From positions 573,001 through 637,000 of the forward strand of contig NZ_VWOJ01000002.1 in the NCBI RefSeq assembly GCF_008630495.1: a stretch of DNA of 64,000 bases. The letters are read 5' to 3'. Shown piece by piece: positions 17,007 to 25,185 of the stretch (its first letter is position 1; every line of letters begins with the position of its first letter). Below the pieces are notes generated by a model that did not search any database, was not told where the DNA came from, and was given only the letters and a program-made list of their open reading frames with translations. This DNA is from Alkalicaulis satelles (lineage in GTDB: Bacteria > Pseudomonadota > Alphaproteobacteria > Caulobacterales > Maricaulaceae). The position numbers and the translations under genes were made by a program.

Positions 17007-17582
17007 GATCACATAGAAGGCCCCATCGCCGCCATGACGGGCATGGGCGGGGCTGTAGCCGGCGCACAGCGCGGCCAGATCCGGCTCGCGCATCCAGCCC
17101 TCGAACGCCCGGCGCAGCACGCCCGGCAAGGGCCGGGCATCCAGACTCCAGGGCTCGAACCGGCTGTCGTCCAGCGCCCGGCCCCGCGCACCCTTGCCGG
17201 TAATCACCAGAACGGTGTGAAAGCCGCGCCGGTGAGCGCGGGCGAGAAACGCCAGCAATTCACCGCGCGCCGCCTGGGCCGTCAGGCCATGGAGATCGAG
17301 CCGCGCGTCAATCTCCACCCGGCCCCGGCGCAGGCGCTTGTCTGACGAACGATCGGTTGGCCTGCGCATTCCGGACGGCGGTGGCGCAGCGCGCGGCGCT
17401 TCCGGCATGGGCAAGGGCCGCTGATCCATGGCGCGGGCGGGTGAGGACGGGGGCGCCGAAGGCGGTTCGGGCGCCTCCAGCGCCTTGAGCCGGTCGGGGT
17501 CCAGCGGTTTGACGCCTGATGCGAAGCGCCGCCACAGCTCCCGCTCGTCGGCGCGCAGGGGCCGGGGCGGGCGACGGGTCAT
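16995..17582 (-). CDS. Smr-domain protein
   Basis: The product is 195 residues from the ATG at 17582, whose A is also the last base of the mltA stop codon. After a Pro-rich N-terminal half, the Smr domain covers about 105-195: RLDLHGLTAQAARGELLAFL, the glycine loop VITGKGARG and the closing HGGDGAFYVILRR. Stand-alone Smr proteins often have endonuclease or RNA-binding activity; the DLHG and TGKG motifs expected for this are intact. The mltA-smr coupling is a common alphaproteobacterial arrangement. Confidence 0.88.
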   Translation of the reverse strand: MTRRPPRPLRADERELWRRFASGVKPLDPDRLKALEAPEPPSAPPSSPARAMDQRPLPMPEAPRAAPPPSGMRRPTDRSSDKRLRRGRVEIDARLDLHGLTAQAARGELLAFLARAHRRGFHTVLVITGKGARGRALDDSRFEPWSLDARPLPGVLRRAFEGWMREPDLAALCAGYSPAHARHGGDGAFYVILRR

Positions 17583-18838
17583 CAGCTGGTCAGCCGGCGG
17601 GCCAGGGCGCGCGGCGCCAGAATCGTCCATCGCGCCGCCGGATCATTCTGGCGTCCAGCGCGCGCGCCCGCCTCATCGCCCCAGCCAAAGAACAGATCGC
17701 CGCGCGCCGGGCCGGTAATGGCGCCGCCGGCATCCTGGGCGATCACAAGACCTGACCAGTGAGGCGCGCCCGGCAGGGCCGCCTCGACAAATACCGGCAC
17801 ACCCCAGGCATGGTATTGCGGGTCCACCGCCATGGAGGCCATGGGGGTCAAAGGCGCGCCCTGGGCGCCCAGCGGGCCTTCATCGGGATCGCTGAGCACA
17901 TCCAGCGAGAAGAACACATAGCGCGGGTTTTCGTTGAACAGCGCCGTCCAGGCATCCGGCCCGCGCCGCATCAGCCAGCGCTCGATGTCCTGCTTGGAGG
18001 CGGCGTGGGGCGCCAGCTCGCCCCGGTCGATGAGAATGCGCCCGATGGACACGTATGGCAGGCCGTTATGAGCGGCAAAACGCACCCGCGCCTGCCCGCC
18101 ATCGCGGTAGACAAGCCGCCCGGAGCCCTGAATCTGCAGGAAGAACACATCGATGGGCCGGCCCCAGGCCAGCGGCACGCCCAGATTCATCGCCTCGATC
18201 TCGGCGCGCGGGCGGTAGGGCTCGAAACTCTGGTCGGCTGCGCGCCCCATGATGCGCTGGCCTTCAAGACCGGCGATGAACTGGCCCAGATCTCCGGTGA
18301 GCAGATCCCCGGGCCGGCCCCTTATCGCCATTGAGAATTCGGTATCGGGCGCCTCGCGCACCTGCACATAGGGCTCGTAATAGCCAGTGAGGCGGCCCCG
18401 ATCGCCCAGGCGCAGCGGCGTGAACTGGCGCTCGAAAAACGCCCGCGCCCCCCGCGCATCAGCCGTCCCGGCCAGCATGGCCGCTTCCAGGCAGGCTTCA
18501 CGCCAGTCGCCGGCGGTTCCGGCATAGGGGGCGTTGGGATTCATGGGCGCGCTATCGGCGCGCGGCTCGATCCGGCGGCAGCTTTCCACGAAGGCCGAAA
18601 GCGCGCCGCGCATGTCCGCTTCGCCCCAGCCCGGAAGAGCGGAAAAACTCACCGGGCTCAGCTCCGGCGCACGCACGGCGGCAGGCGGCGCAGGCGGACG
18701 GGCGTCGGGCCGGGTTGGAGCGGGTCCGGGCGCAGGCGTTGAGGCGCACGCGGCCAGCGTCAGCGCCATCGCGGCGATCAGGCTAGGCGGCGCGCACGCC
18801 CGCCAGGCGCCAGTTCGGATTGCGGCTGGTGACATCAC
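17582..18838 (-). CDS. mltA: Membrane-bound lytic murein transglycosylase A
   Basis: MltA cleaves the glycan strands of peptidoglycan in the periplasm to give 1,6-anhydromuropeptides. The 418-residue protein has a long signal peptide ending in lipobox TLAAC (residues 27-31). The MltA domain begins around 130 (FTPLRLGDRGRLTGYYEPYV) and a 3D domain lies near the C-terminus (GLVIAQDAGGAITGPARGD, FFGWGDEAG). The upstream start at 18838 overlaps timA by 56 bp but is needed for the positively charged n-region of the signal peptide; a later Met would leave no usable signal. Confidence 0.9.
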   Translation of the reverse strand: MMSPAAIRTGAWRACAPPSLIAAMALTLAACASTPAPGPAPTRPDARPPAPPAAVRAPELSPVSFSALPGWGEADMRGALSAFVESCRRIEPRADSAPMNPNAPYAGTAGDWREACLEAAMLAGTADARGARAFFERQFTPLRLGDRGRLTGYYEPYVQVREAPDTEFSMAIRGRPGDLLTGDLGQFIAGLEGQRIMGRAADQSFEPYRPRAEIEAMNLGVPLAWGRPIDVFFLQIQGSGRLVYRDGGQARVRFAAHNGLPYVSIGRILIDRGELAPHAASKQDIERWLMRRGPDAWTALFNENPRYVFFSLDVLSDPDEGPLGAQGAPLTPMASMAVDPQYHAWGVPVFVEAALPGAPHWSGLVIAQDAGGAITGPARGDLFFGWGDEAGARAGRQNDPAARWTILAPRALARRLTS

Positions 18839-19454
18839 GCTCGAAGCTCCAGACTTCTTCCACCGTCTTCAGCGTGTTGATATCGCCCTCGATCACGGCA
18901 CCGTCGGCGTCCCGGGTCTCGCTGGCGATTTCGGCGCTGAACGCAACCTTCACCCTGGCCCGGTTATCGTTAAGAGAGGCTTCCACGATCTCGGCCTTTT
19001 TCAGCCGCTCGATCTCGGTGACCAGGGTCTGGCCGGCTTCAGCGCGCGCATCGATGGAGGCGCCCCAGGCTTTCATCACCTTTTCGCTGAGAAGCGTCTC
19101 CAGCGCCTCCTTGTCGCCTGCGGCATAGGCCTGGACGATCATGTCATAGGCCTGGCGCGCGCCTTTGGCGAACATGTCCGGATCAAAGGACGGGTCCTGG
19201 CCGGCGATGGCGGTCAGGCCCGCCGCCGCCGGGCCGGAGAAAGCCGGGCCGGCGGGCGCGGCGGCCGGAGCCGGTTCGGCGTGCGGATCGGCGGGCCGGG
19301 GTTCACGCCCGGCGGCCCTGGCGCGCTCACGCTCCTCGCGCATGTGCTCTTCATGGGTCCGCCCGCTGGGCTTGCCCAGAAGCATGTAGAGGCGCACGCC
19401 CAGGAAAACCGCCAGGCCGGCGAAGAAGAGAAGCTGTAAAACGTCCATATCCAT
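18783..19454 (-). CDS. timA: Tim44/TimA family membrane-anchored protein
   Basis: This 223-residue protein has one N-terminal membrane segment (LQLLFFAGLAVFLGVRLYMLLG), a charged linker rich in Arg and Glu, an Ala/Pro-rich spacer and a Tim44-like domain (about 80-220; FAKGARQAYDMIVQAYAAGD, LETLLSEKVM, VEEVWSFERD). In Caulobacter TimA has been studied as a relative of the mitochondrial import motor anchor; its bacterial client is unclear. It is divergent from secB across 187 bp, which fits a role close to protein export, though this is inference. Confidence 0.88.
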   Translation of the reverse strand: MDMDVLQLLFFAGLAVFLGVRLYMLLGKPSGRTHEEHMREERERARAAGREPRPADPHAEPAPAAAPAGPAFSGPAAAGLTAIAGQDPSFDPDMFAKGARQAYDMIVQAYAAGDKEALETLLSEKVMKAWGASIDARAEAGQTLVTEIERLKKAEIVEASLNDNRARVKVAFSAEIASETRDADGAVIEGDINTLKTVEEVWSFERDVTSRNPNWRLAGVRAA

Positions 19455-19641
19455 GGCGCGAAAGGCCCGTCATCTGTGCGCCCGTGCGGCGCGTCTCCTG
19501 ACTGATATAGACATTGAAGGCGCGCGCGTCACGCCGGGGCTGCGCTTGCCGATGCAGCGCGGGCATGCTACCGGCCCCCGGCCCTCCTGAATTTGCGCTT
19601 ATCCGCCGGGCGCGCCCGGCCCGACCTGAAAGAGACAGCCC

Positions 19642-20130
19642 ATGACTGACGCTCCCGCTCCCCAGCCCGGCGGCGATTCTGGCGCCGCCCCGATGATCCG
19701 CGTGCTTGGCCAGTATGTGAAGGATCTCTCCTTCGAAAACCCCAATGCGCCTGACAGCCTGCGCGGCCAGGGCCAGCCGGAGATTGATCTGTCCGTGGAC
19801 GTGAACGCGCGCGCCCTGGACGACGAAACCTTCGAAGTGGTGCTGGTGCTCAGCGCCAACGCCAAGGCCGAAACCGGCCCGCTTTTCATCGCCGAACTGA
19901 CCTATGCGGGCCTGTTCGCCATCCGCAATCTTGATGAGCGCGCACGCGAGCCCTTCCTGCTGATCGAGTGCCCGCGCCTGATCTTCCCCTTCGCCCGGCG
20001 CATCCTGGCCGACGCCACGCGCGATGGCGGCTTCCCGCCGCTGATGCTCGAGCCGGTGGACTTCGCCGCCCTCTATCGCCAGCAGCTCGCCCAGCAACAA
20101 TCGGGCGGCGCCCCGCAGGGAACGGCCTGA
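19642..20130 (+). CDS. secB: Protein-export chaperone SecB
   Basis: The 162-residue protein is the cytosolic tetrameric chaperone that holds preproteins unfolded for SecA. Motifs are VLGQYVKDLSFENPNAP, EIDLSVDVNARAL, FIAELTYAGLFAI, CPRLIFPFARRILADATRDGG and PPLMLEPVDFAALY, the normal order across the whole length. The start follows an AAAGAGACAGCCC leader. A strong intrinsic terminator begins about 30 bp after the stop. In many alphaproteobacteria secB adjoins dnaQ; here dnaQ lies beyond the origin, so the block has moved. Confidence 0.95.
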   Translation: MTDAPAPQPGGDSGAAPMIRVLGQYVKDLSFENPNAPDSLRGQGQPEIDLSVDVNARALDDETFEVVLVLSANAKAETGPLFIAELTYAGLFAIRNLDERAREPFLLIECPRLIFPFARRILADATRDGGFPPLMLEPVDFAALYRQQLAQQQSGGAPQGTA

Positions 20131-20140
20131 CGGCTCGCGC

Positions 20141-20195
20141 GCCGGCGCCAGGTCTGAAACGCCAAACGCCCCCTCCGCGTGGAGGGGGCGTTTTT
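20141..20195 (+). repeat. Terminator repeat, copy 1 (after secB)
   Basis: This 55 bp stretch contains a textbook intrinsic terminator: AACGCCCCCTCC, loop GCGT, GGAGGGGGCGTT with a T-run. It recurs at 20961-21015 with only two mismatches, exactly 820 bp away. The two stop codons before the repeats (secB TGA at 20128, toxin TGA at 20948) are also 820 bp apart and both are followed by CGGC, so the duplicated tract begins at the stop codon. The hairpin also reads as a terminator from the other strand only weakly. Confidence 0.9.
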
Positions 20196-20230
20196 GTTTG
20201 CACGGCAGCCTCTGAGCGGCTTATGCGCAT

Positions 20231-20269
20231 TTGACACAATTTGATGATTTTGTACAATATGATCATATT
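20231..20269 (+). promoter_or_regulatory. Promoter and palindromic operator of the toxin-antitoxin pair
   Basis: TTGACA (20231-20236), 16 bases and TACAAT (20253-20258) form a good promoter in an unusually AT-rich patch. The perfect palindrome AATATGATCATATT (20256-20269) overlaps the -10 element and suits binding by the antitoxin for autoregulation, as in other Phd/YefM systems. The first codon of the antitoxin lies 25 bp downstream. Confidence 0.7.
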
Positions 20270-20294
20270 CGAGCATCGGAATGCTAGGACTGCC

Positions 20295-20579
20295 ATGTCA
20301 CAAGGACTTACGAGCCAGGTTGAAACCCGTCCGGTCTATTCGGCCACGGATGCGCGCCGGGACTTCGCCACTTTGATGGATGAGGCCGTCCACAAAGGGC
20401 CGGTCTTCGTGCGCCGCCGTCAACAGGAGGCCGTCCTGATCTCGCGGGAATCCTATGACCGCCTGGTGGCGCTTGAAGCGCGCCTGGACGAGCAGGATGC
20501 CGCCCGCGCACTCGAGGACTACCGGCAAAAGGGCGGGGTCAGGATGGACGATCTGATGAAAGAGCTCGGGATTGATTAG
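20295..20579 (+). CDS. Phd/YefM-type antitoxin
   Basis: The 94-residue protein carries the Phd/YefM fold in residues 10-60: YSATDARRDFATLMDEAVHKG, then PVFVRRRQQEAVLISRESYDRL, the usual DNA-binding and dimer part. The C-terminal third (EQDAARALEDYRQKGGVRMDDLMKEL) is the helix expected to wrap the toxin. The ATG at 20295 is chosen over an in-frame upstream ATG that falls inside the operator. The RelE-like toxin follows 26 bp later. The cassette lies between two copies of a terminator, which suggests insertion or duplication. Confidence 0.85.
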   Translation: MSQGLTSQVETRPVYSATDARRDFATLMDEAVHKGPVFVRRRQQEAVLISRESYDRLVALEARLDEQDAARALEDYRQKGGVRMDDLMKELGID

Positions 20580-20605
20580 GCTCTGACGGGGCCAGGGAGG
20601 CGAGC

Positions 20606-20950
20606 GTGGCGCTCGATATCGAGTTCGCCCGGTCAGCGTCGAAAGAAATCCGGCAACTGGATCGAAAGAGCCAGGAGCGCATCTTCCACGCCCTCAAGGC
20701 CCTGCAGCAGGACCCGCGCCCGAACGGGGCGGAAAAGCTGAAGGGCTATCCGGACTTCCTGCGTCTTCGCGTCGGCAATTTCCGCGTTATTTATCACATA
20801 TATAATGAAGTTTTGATCGTCGTTCTGCTGGTGCGCGACAGAAAGGACGCCTACGAGGCCCACGCGCTTAAGGCGCTTGAGCAAAAGCTGGAAACGGCGC
20901 TGGCGAATAATGTGGTCAGACTGAAACGCTCGCCAAGCAAACCCGATTGA
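20606..20950 (+). CDS. RelE/ParE-superfamily toxin
   Basis: The 114-residue protein starts at a GTG preceded by AGGGAGGCGAGC. It has the RelE fold: LDIEFARSASKEIRQLDRKS, IFHALKALQQDPRPNGAEKLKGY, LRLRVGNFRVIYHIYNEVLIVVL. The conserved Arg/Tyr pair in RVGNFRVIYHI is as in mRNA-cleaving RelE toxins. The C-terminal tail after residue 88 is about 20 residues longer than usual. The gene ends 10 bp before the second terminator copy. Ribosome-dependent RNase activity is likely but RelE and ParE functions cannot be fully separated from sequence. Confidence 0.83.
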   Translation: MALDIEFARSASKEIRQLDRKSQERIFHALKALQQDPRPNGAEKLKGYPDFLRLRVGNFRVIYHIYNEVLIVVLLVRDRKDAYEAHALKALEQKLETALANNVVRLKRSPSKPD

Positions 20951-20960
20951 CGGCGCTTTT

Positions 20961-21015
20961 GCCGGCGCTAGGTCTGAAACGCCAAACGCCCCCTCCGCAT
21001 GGAGGGGGCGTTTTT
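20961..21015 (+). repeat. Terminator repeat, copy 2 (after the toxin gene)
   Basis: 53 of 55 bases are identical to 20141-20195. The hairpin AACGCCCCCTCC, loop GCAT, GGAGGGGGCGTT and T-run is intact. It ends the toxin-antitoxin transcript and lies 26 bp before the stop of the convergent rho gene. With copy 1 it forms direct repeats bracketing the toxin-antitoxin cassette. Confidence 0.9.
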
Positions 21016-21041
21016 CTTGCGGCCTCGATCCCGAGCGCGCT

Positions 21042-22391
21042 TTACGCGTTCATGGAGTCGAAGAAGTCGGAATTGGTCTTGGTTTCCTTCAGCTTGGACA
21101 GAAGGAAATCGATGGCGTCCTGGGTGCCCATCGGGTTGAGGATGCGGCGCAGGACATAGGTTTTCTGCAGGTCCGCGCGCGGCACCAGCAGCTCTTCTTT
21201 CCGTGTGCCGGACTTGAGGATGTCGATGGCCGGGAAGACGCGCTTGTCGGCCACCTTGCGGTCCAGCACGATCTCGGAATTGCCCGTACCCTTGAACTCC
21301 TCGAAGATCACCTCGTCCATGCGCGAGCCGGTGTCGATCAGCGCAGTGGCGATGATGGTCAGCGAGCCGCCCTCCTCGATATTGCGCGCCGCGCCGAAAA
21401 AGCGCTTGGGCCGCTGCAGCGCGTTGGCGTCCACGCCACCGGTGAGCACCTTGCCCGAGCTGGGCACCACGGTGTTGTAGGCGCGGCCCAGGCGGGTGAT
21501 GGAATCCAGCAAGATCACCACATCCCGCTTGTGCTCAACCAGGCGCTTGGCCTTTTCGATCACCATTTCAGCGACCTGGACGTGGCGCGTGGCCGGCTCG
21601 TCGAAAGTGGAGGCCACCACCTCGCCCTTCACCGTGCGCTGCATGTCGGTGACTTCCTCGGGCCGCTCGTCGATGAGCAGCACCATCAGATACACCTCGG
21701 GGTGATTGGTCTCGATGGCGTGGGCGATGTTTTGCAGCACCATGGTCTTGCCGGTGCGCGGCGGCGCCACGATCAGGGCGCGCTGGCCCTTGCCGATGGG
21801 CGCCACGATATCGATCACCCGGCCGGTGCGGTCCTTGCGGGTGGGGTCCGGGTTCTCGATCTGGAAGCGCTGATCGGGATAGAGCGGCGTCAGATTGTCG
21901 AAATGGACCTTGTGGCGCGCCTTGTCCGGCTCCTCGAAATTGATGCTGGAGACCTTTAGAAGCGCGAAATAGCGCTCATTGTCGCGCGGCGAGCGGATCT
22001 CGCCCTCCACCGTATCGCCGGTGCGCAGGCCGAAGCGGCGGATCTGGCTGGGCGAGACATAGATATCGTCCGGACCGGGCAGATAATTGGACTCCGGCGC
22101 GCGCAGGAAACCGAACCCGTCCTGGAGCACTTCCAGCGTGCCGCCGCCGGAGATGGACGCGCCCTCCTCGGCCAGCGCCTTGAGGATGGCGAACATCATG
22201 CCCTGCTTGCGCAGATTGGCGGCGTTCTCGATATCGAGCTGTTCGGCCAGAGCCACCAGCTCGGCGGGGCTCTTTTCCTTCAGCTCCTGGAGCGACATGC
22301 GCTCGCCGGCGCGGCTTTGTCCCGAAGAGCCGGACTCTTCGTCGCCCGCCTCGTCATCCAGATCGTCATCATAACGGTTATCGTCGGTCAT
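21042..22391 (-). CDS. rho: Transcription termination factor Rho
   Basis: The 449-residue protein is the hexameric RNA helicase that ends transcription at untranslated sites. After an acidic N-terminal extension of about 30 residues, the RNA-binding domain covers about 32-160 ([26 protein letters not shown]). The ATPase has Walker A APPRTGKT, the hexamer motif [12 protein letters not shown], Walker [16 protein letters not shown] and the Q/R loops ([13 protein letters not shown]). The acidic extension is not in E. coli Rho. hemJ lies about 230 bp upstream on the same strand, and no gene was seen in that gap. Confidence 0.97.
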   Translation of the reverse strand: MTDDNRYDDDLDDEAGDEESGSSGQSRAGERMSLQELKEKSPAELVALAEQLDIENAANLRKQGMMFAILKALAEEGASISGGGTLEVLQDGFGFLRAPESNYLPGPDDIYVSPSQIRRFGLRTGDTVEGEIRSPRDNERYFALLKVSSINFEEPDKARHKVHFDNLTPLYPDQRFQIENPDPTRKDRTGRVIDIVAPIGKGQRALIVAPPRTGKTMVLQNIAHAIETNHPEVYLMVLLIDERPEEVTDMQRTVKGEVVASTFDEPATRHVQVAEMVIEKAKRLVEHKRDVVILLDSITRLGRAYNTVVPSSGKVLTGGVDANALQRPKRFFGAARNIEEGGSLTIIATALIDTGSRMDEVIFEEFKGTGNSEIVLDRKVADKRVFPAIDILKSGTRKEELLVPRADLQKTYVLRRILNPMGTQDAIDFLLSKLKETKTNSDFFDSMNA

Positions 22392-22621
22392 CTTGGTCTC
22401 TAGGGCTGATGCAGGCGGGCGTGCGGGCGGTCATCCAGGCGTGAGGCGGGCCGGACAGCGCCGGGAAGGCGGTCCGCGATGGGGGGTCTGGCTGGCGCAC
22501 CCGGGCGTGCGCGCTATCAAGCACTGCTGCCGCCGCAGGCGAAGGGGAAGGATCCTGATGTCAGGACTTGGTTTCAGCCCTGACACACGCGGGCGCGCTC
22601 GTCAAGCGCAAGCCGCCGTTT

Positions 22622-23077
22622 TCAGAACGGTTTCCAGACCGCGATCACAGCGATGATCAGCGCGCCGATGGCCGGGACTTCATTCATGATCCGCCAGAAT
22701 TTTTCCGTGCGCGGGCGCTGCGCGTTGGCGAATTTGCGCGCGCTGGCGGCGTAAAATCCATGCACCCCGCTCAGCGCCAGCACCAAGACCAGCTTGGCGT
22801 GCATCCAGCCTTGCGAGAGCAGGGCCGGATTGGCGGCCAGCATGATGATCGCCAGGAGCCAGACCGCGACCAGGGCCGGGTTCATGATGATTTTCAGGAG
22901 ATTGTGCTGCTGCTTGAGCAGCGCAGTCTCCAGCTCGCCGCCCCGCGCCGCCGTGTGGTGATACACAAACAGGCGCGGCAGATAGAGCATGCCGGCCATC
23001 CAGAAGATCACCGCAGCGATATGCAGCCCCTTGATCACCTCATAGGCGCCGCCGCCGGGGGCGAGAAAGTCCAGCAT
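22622..23077 (-). CDS. hemJ: Protoporphyrinogen oxidase HemJ
   Basis: This 151-residue membrane protein has four spans and the HemJ signature: KGLHIAAVIFWMAGMLYLPR with the conserved His near the N-terminus, LFVYHHTA, and WMHAKLVLVLALSGVHG. HemJ oxidises protoporphyrinogen IX to protoporphyrin IX. Its ATG shares one base with the hemH stop codon (TGATG), so translation is coupled. hemE-hemH-hemJ-rho is a familiar alphaproteobacterial order at the origin. Confidence 0.92.
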   Translation of the reverse strand: MLDFLAPGGGAYEVIKGLHIAAVIFWMAGMLYLPRLFVYHHTAARGGELETALLKQQHNLLKIIMNPALVAVWLLAIIMLAANPALLSQGWMHAKLVLVLALSGVHGFYAASARKFANAQRPRTEKFWRIMNEVPAIGALIIAVIAVWKPF

Positions 23078-24144
23078 CACGCAGCCTCCTGCTCACCGGT
23101 CAAGACTGCGCCGGCCTGACGGCAGGGGCAACGGCCAAATTGAGCCGGACACAAGGCCGCGCCGCCCGGCGGGGGTTTGAGCCCGGGCTCGCCATCCAGC
23201 GCCGACATGGTCAGGCCCGCCAAAGCGGCCATGAAATCGGGATGATCGCCCAGGGCGGGCACGCGGGTATAGCCCGGCGCGCCATATTCATGGGCCAGCT
23301 CGGCATATTCCTCGTCCAGCTCGATCAGCGTCTCGATATGCTCGGATACAAAGGCGATGGGCGACAGGATGATGTGGCGCTTATCTTCGCTGGCGCGTTC
23401 GATGGCCTCTTCGGTGGACGGCCCGATCCATTTGAGCGGGCCCACGCGCGACTGATAGCAGACCATGTGATCGCGCAGGGCTTGCGGCAGGCGCGCGGCC
23501 ACGGCGGCCACGGTCTGCTCGACCTGCCACTGATAGCTGTCGCCACGCTCCACCACCACTTCGGGCAGGCCATGAGCTGAGAACAGGACGCGCGGGTTTT
23601 CCGGTGATCCGGCCTTGATCCAGCTCTCTTCGATCAGCTTGGCGTGGGCGGCGATGAAATCGGCCTCTTGCGGGTAGCAACACACAATCCGCGCCGGCCC
23701 GCCGCCCGCATCGCGCCAGGCTTTCAGCGAGGAGCCGGTGGTGGTTGTGGAGAACTGGGGATAAAGCGGCAGCAGAACCGTTTCGTCAGGCTGAAAGGCT
23801 CTGAGCGCTTTGACCGCATCGGCCACGAACGGTTTCCAGTAGCGCATGGCCAGCACCACCTTGACCTCATCGCCGGGCAGGGCCTGCTCAAGGCGGGCTT
23901 TGAGGGCTTCGGCCTGTTTGAGGGTTTCAGGCACGATGGGCGAGCCGCCGCCCATCTTGGCGTATTCCTTGGCCACTTTAGGTCCGCGCGTATTGGAGAT
24001 CAGCCAGGCCAGCATCTGGCGCAGGGGCGGCGGGGCGTAGATGATCGCCGGATCATTGAACAGATTGCGCAGGAACGGCTTGACGCTGTCCTGGCCGTCC
24101 GGCCCGCCCAGATTGAATAACACCACTGCGATGCGCCGGCCCAT
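23077..24144 (-). CDS. hemH: Ferrochelatase
   Basis: The 355-residue enzyme inserts Fe(II) into protoporphyrin IX. Family motifs are VVLFNLGGPDGQ, LFNDPAI, PLYPQFSTTTTGSS, VLFSAHGLPEVV with the metal-handling His, and LSPIAFVSEHIETLIELD with the catalytic His/Glu. The C-terminal tail has three Cys in ALCPAQFGRCPCRQ, resembling the ligands of the [2Fe-2S] cluster known in the Caulobacter ferrochelatase; a further ligand is expected from the core. The gene follows hemE by 15 bp. Confidence 0.95.
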   Translation of the reverse strand: MGRRIAVVLFNLGGPDGQDSVKPFLRNLFNDPAIIYAPPPLRQMLAWLISNTRGPKVAKEYAKMGGGSPIVPETLKQAEALKARLEQALPGDEVKVVLAMRYWKPFVADAVKALRAFQPDETVLLPLYPQFSTTTTGSSLKAWRDAGGGPARIVCCYPQEADFIAAHAKLIEESWIKAGSPENPRVLFSAHGLPEVVVERGDSYQWQVEQTVAAVAARLPQALRDHMVCYQSRVGPLKWIGPSTEEAIERASEDKRHIILSPIAFVSEHIETLIELDEEYAELAHEYGAPGYTRVPALGDHPDFMAALAGLTMSALDGEPGLKPPPGGAALCPAQFGRCPCRQAGAVLTGEQEAA

Positions 24145-24159
24145 AAGCGTGTCCTGACC

Positions 24160-25185
24160 TCAGCCGCCGCGCACGCGGGCGATGAGCTGCTCCACGTGTT
24201 CAGGGGGCGTTTCGAGATTGATTCCGTGTCCGAGGTTGAACACATAGGGCCGGCCCGCCCATGCGGAAAGCAGGCGGCTGATTTCATCATCCAGCGCCGC
24301 GCCGCCGGCTTTCAGAACCGACGGGTCCAGCTGGCCCTGCACCGGCAGGGTTTCAGGCAGGTTGGCGCGCGCCCAGTGGCTATCCATGCCGTGATCAAGG
24401 GCCAGCGCCGTCACACCAGTCTGACGCGCATAGCGTACCGCCTGCGGCCCGGCGCCGCGGGGAAAGCCGATGACGGGAGCTGTGATCCCTTGCGCGCGCA
24501 AGCCTTCAATAATGCGCTTGGTGGGGCGGATCACCACCCGGTCAAACAGGGGATCGGGCAGACTGTCGGCCCAGGAATCAAACAGTTTTAGCGTATCGGC
24601 GCCCGCCTCCACCTGGTCAGCGAGATAGGCGATGCTGGCGTCGGCGATGAGATCGAGCAGGCCGTCGAAGCCTTCGGGATCGCTCCAGGCCAGGGCGCGG
24701 GCCGCGAAACGGTCCTTGGAGCCGCCACCCTCGATCATATAGGTGGCCACCGTCCAGGGCGAGCCGGCGAAACCGATCAGCGAGGTGGAGGCGGGCAGTC
24801 CAGCGCGCACCAGGCGGATGGTCTCGCTCACCGGCGCCAGCACCTCACGGGCGCGCGCAACAGAGAGATGGGCGATGTCAGCGGGCGTCACCGGCTCCAG
24901 GCGAGGGCCTTCACCGGGCGTGAACCACACCTTCTGACCCAGTCCGAAGGGGATGAGCAGGATGTCGGCGAACACGATGGAGGCGTCAAAGCCATAACGC
25001 CGGATTGGCTGCAGGGTCACCTCGGCGGCCGCTTCAGGGTTCAGGCAAAAGGCGATGAAGTCTTTTTGCTGGGCGCGCACTGCGCGGTATTCGGGCAGGT
25101 AGCGCCCGGCCTGACGCATGAGCCAGATGGGAGGCGGCGAGACGGTTTCTCCGCCCAGGACTTTCAGGAACGGCTTGTCAGTCAT
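24160..25185 (-). CDS. hemE: Uroporphyrinogen decarboxylase
   Basis: The ATG at 25185 gives 341 residues, the normal length. HemE removes four carboxyl groups from uroporphyrinogen III to make coproporphyrinogen III. Motifs are PPIWLMRQAGRYLPEYR with the substrate-binding Arg, IVFADILLIPFGLGQ with the catalytic Asp, GFAGSPWTVATYMIEGGGS and the C-terminal NLGHGINLETPPEHV. It is the first gene left of the probable origin and is transcribed away from it, as in Caulobacter. Confidence 0.96.
   Translation of the reverse strand: MTDKPFLKVLGGETVSPPPIWLMRQAGRYLPEYRAVRAQQKDFIAFCLNPEAAAEVTLQPIRRYGFDASIVFADILLIPFGLGQKVWFTPGEGPRLEPVTPADIAHLSVARAREVLAPVSETIRLVRAGLPASTSLIGFAGSPWTVATYMIEGGGSKDRFAARALAWSDPEGFDGLLDLIADASIAYLADQVEAGADTLKLFDSWADSLPDPLFDRVVIRPTKRIIEGLRAQGITAPVIGFPRGAGPQAVRYARQTGVTALALDHGMDSHWARANLPETLPVQGQLDPSVLKAGGAALDDEISRLLSAWAGRPYVFNLGHGINLETPPEHVEQLIARVRGG

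Noticed and set aside
20241-20294. Upstream ATG start for the antitoxin
   Set aside because: It would place coding sequence across the promoter -10 and the palindromic operator; the ATG at 20295 fits the Phd family start.
22392-22621. Possible gene or riboswitch between rho and hemJ
   Set aside because: No frame with coding character and no conserved fold that I recognise; probably the rho leader.
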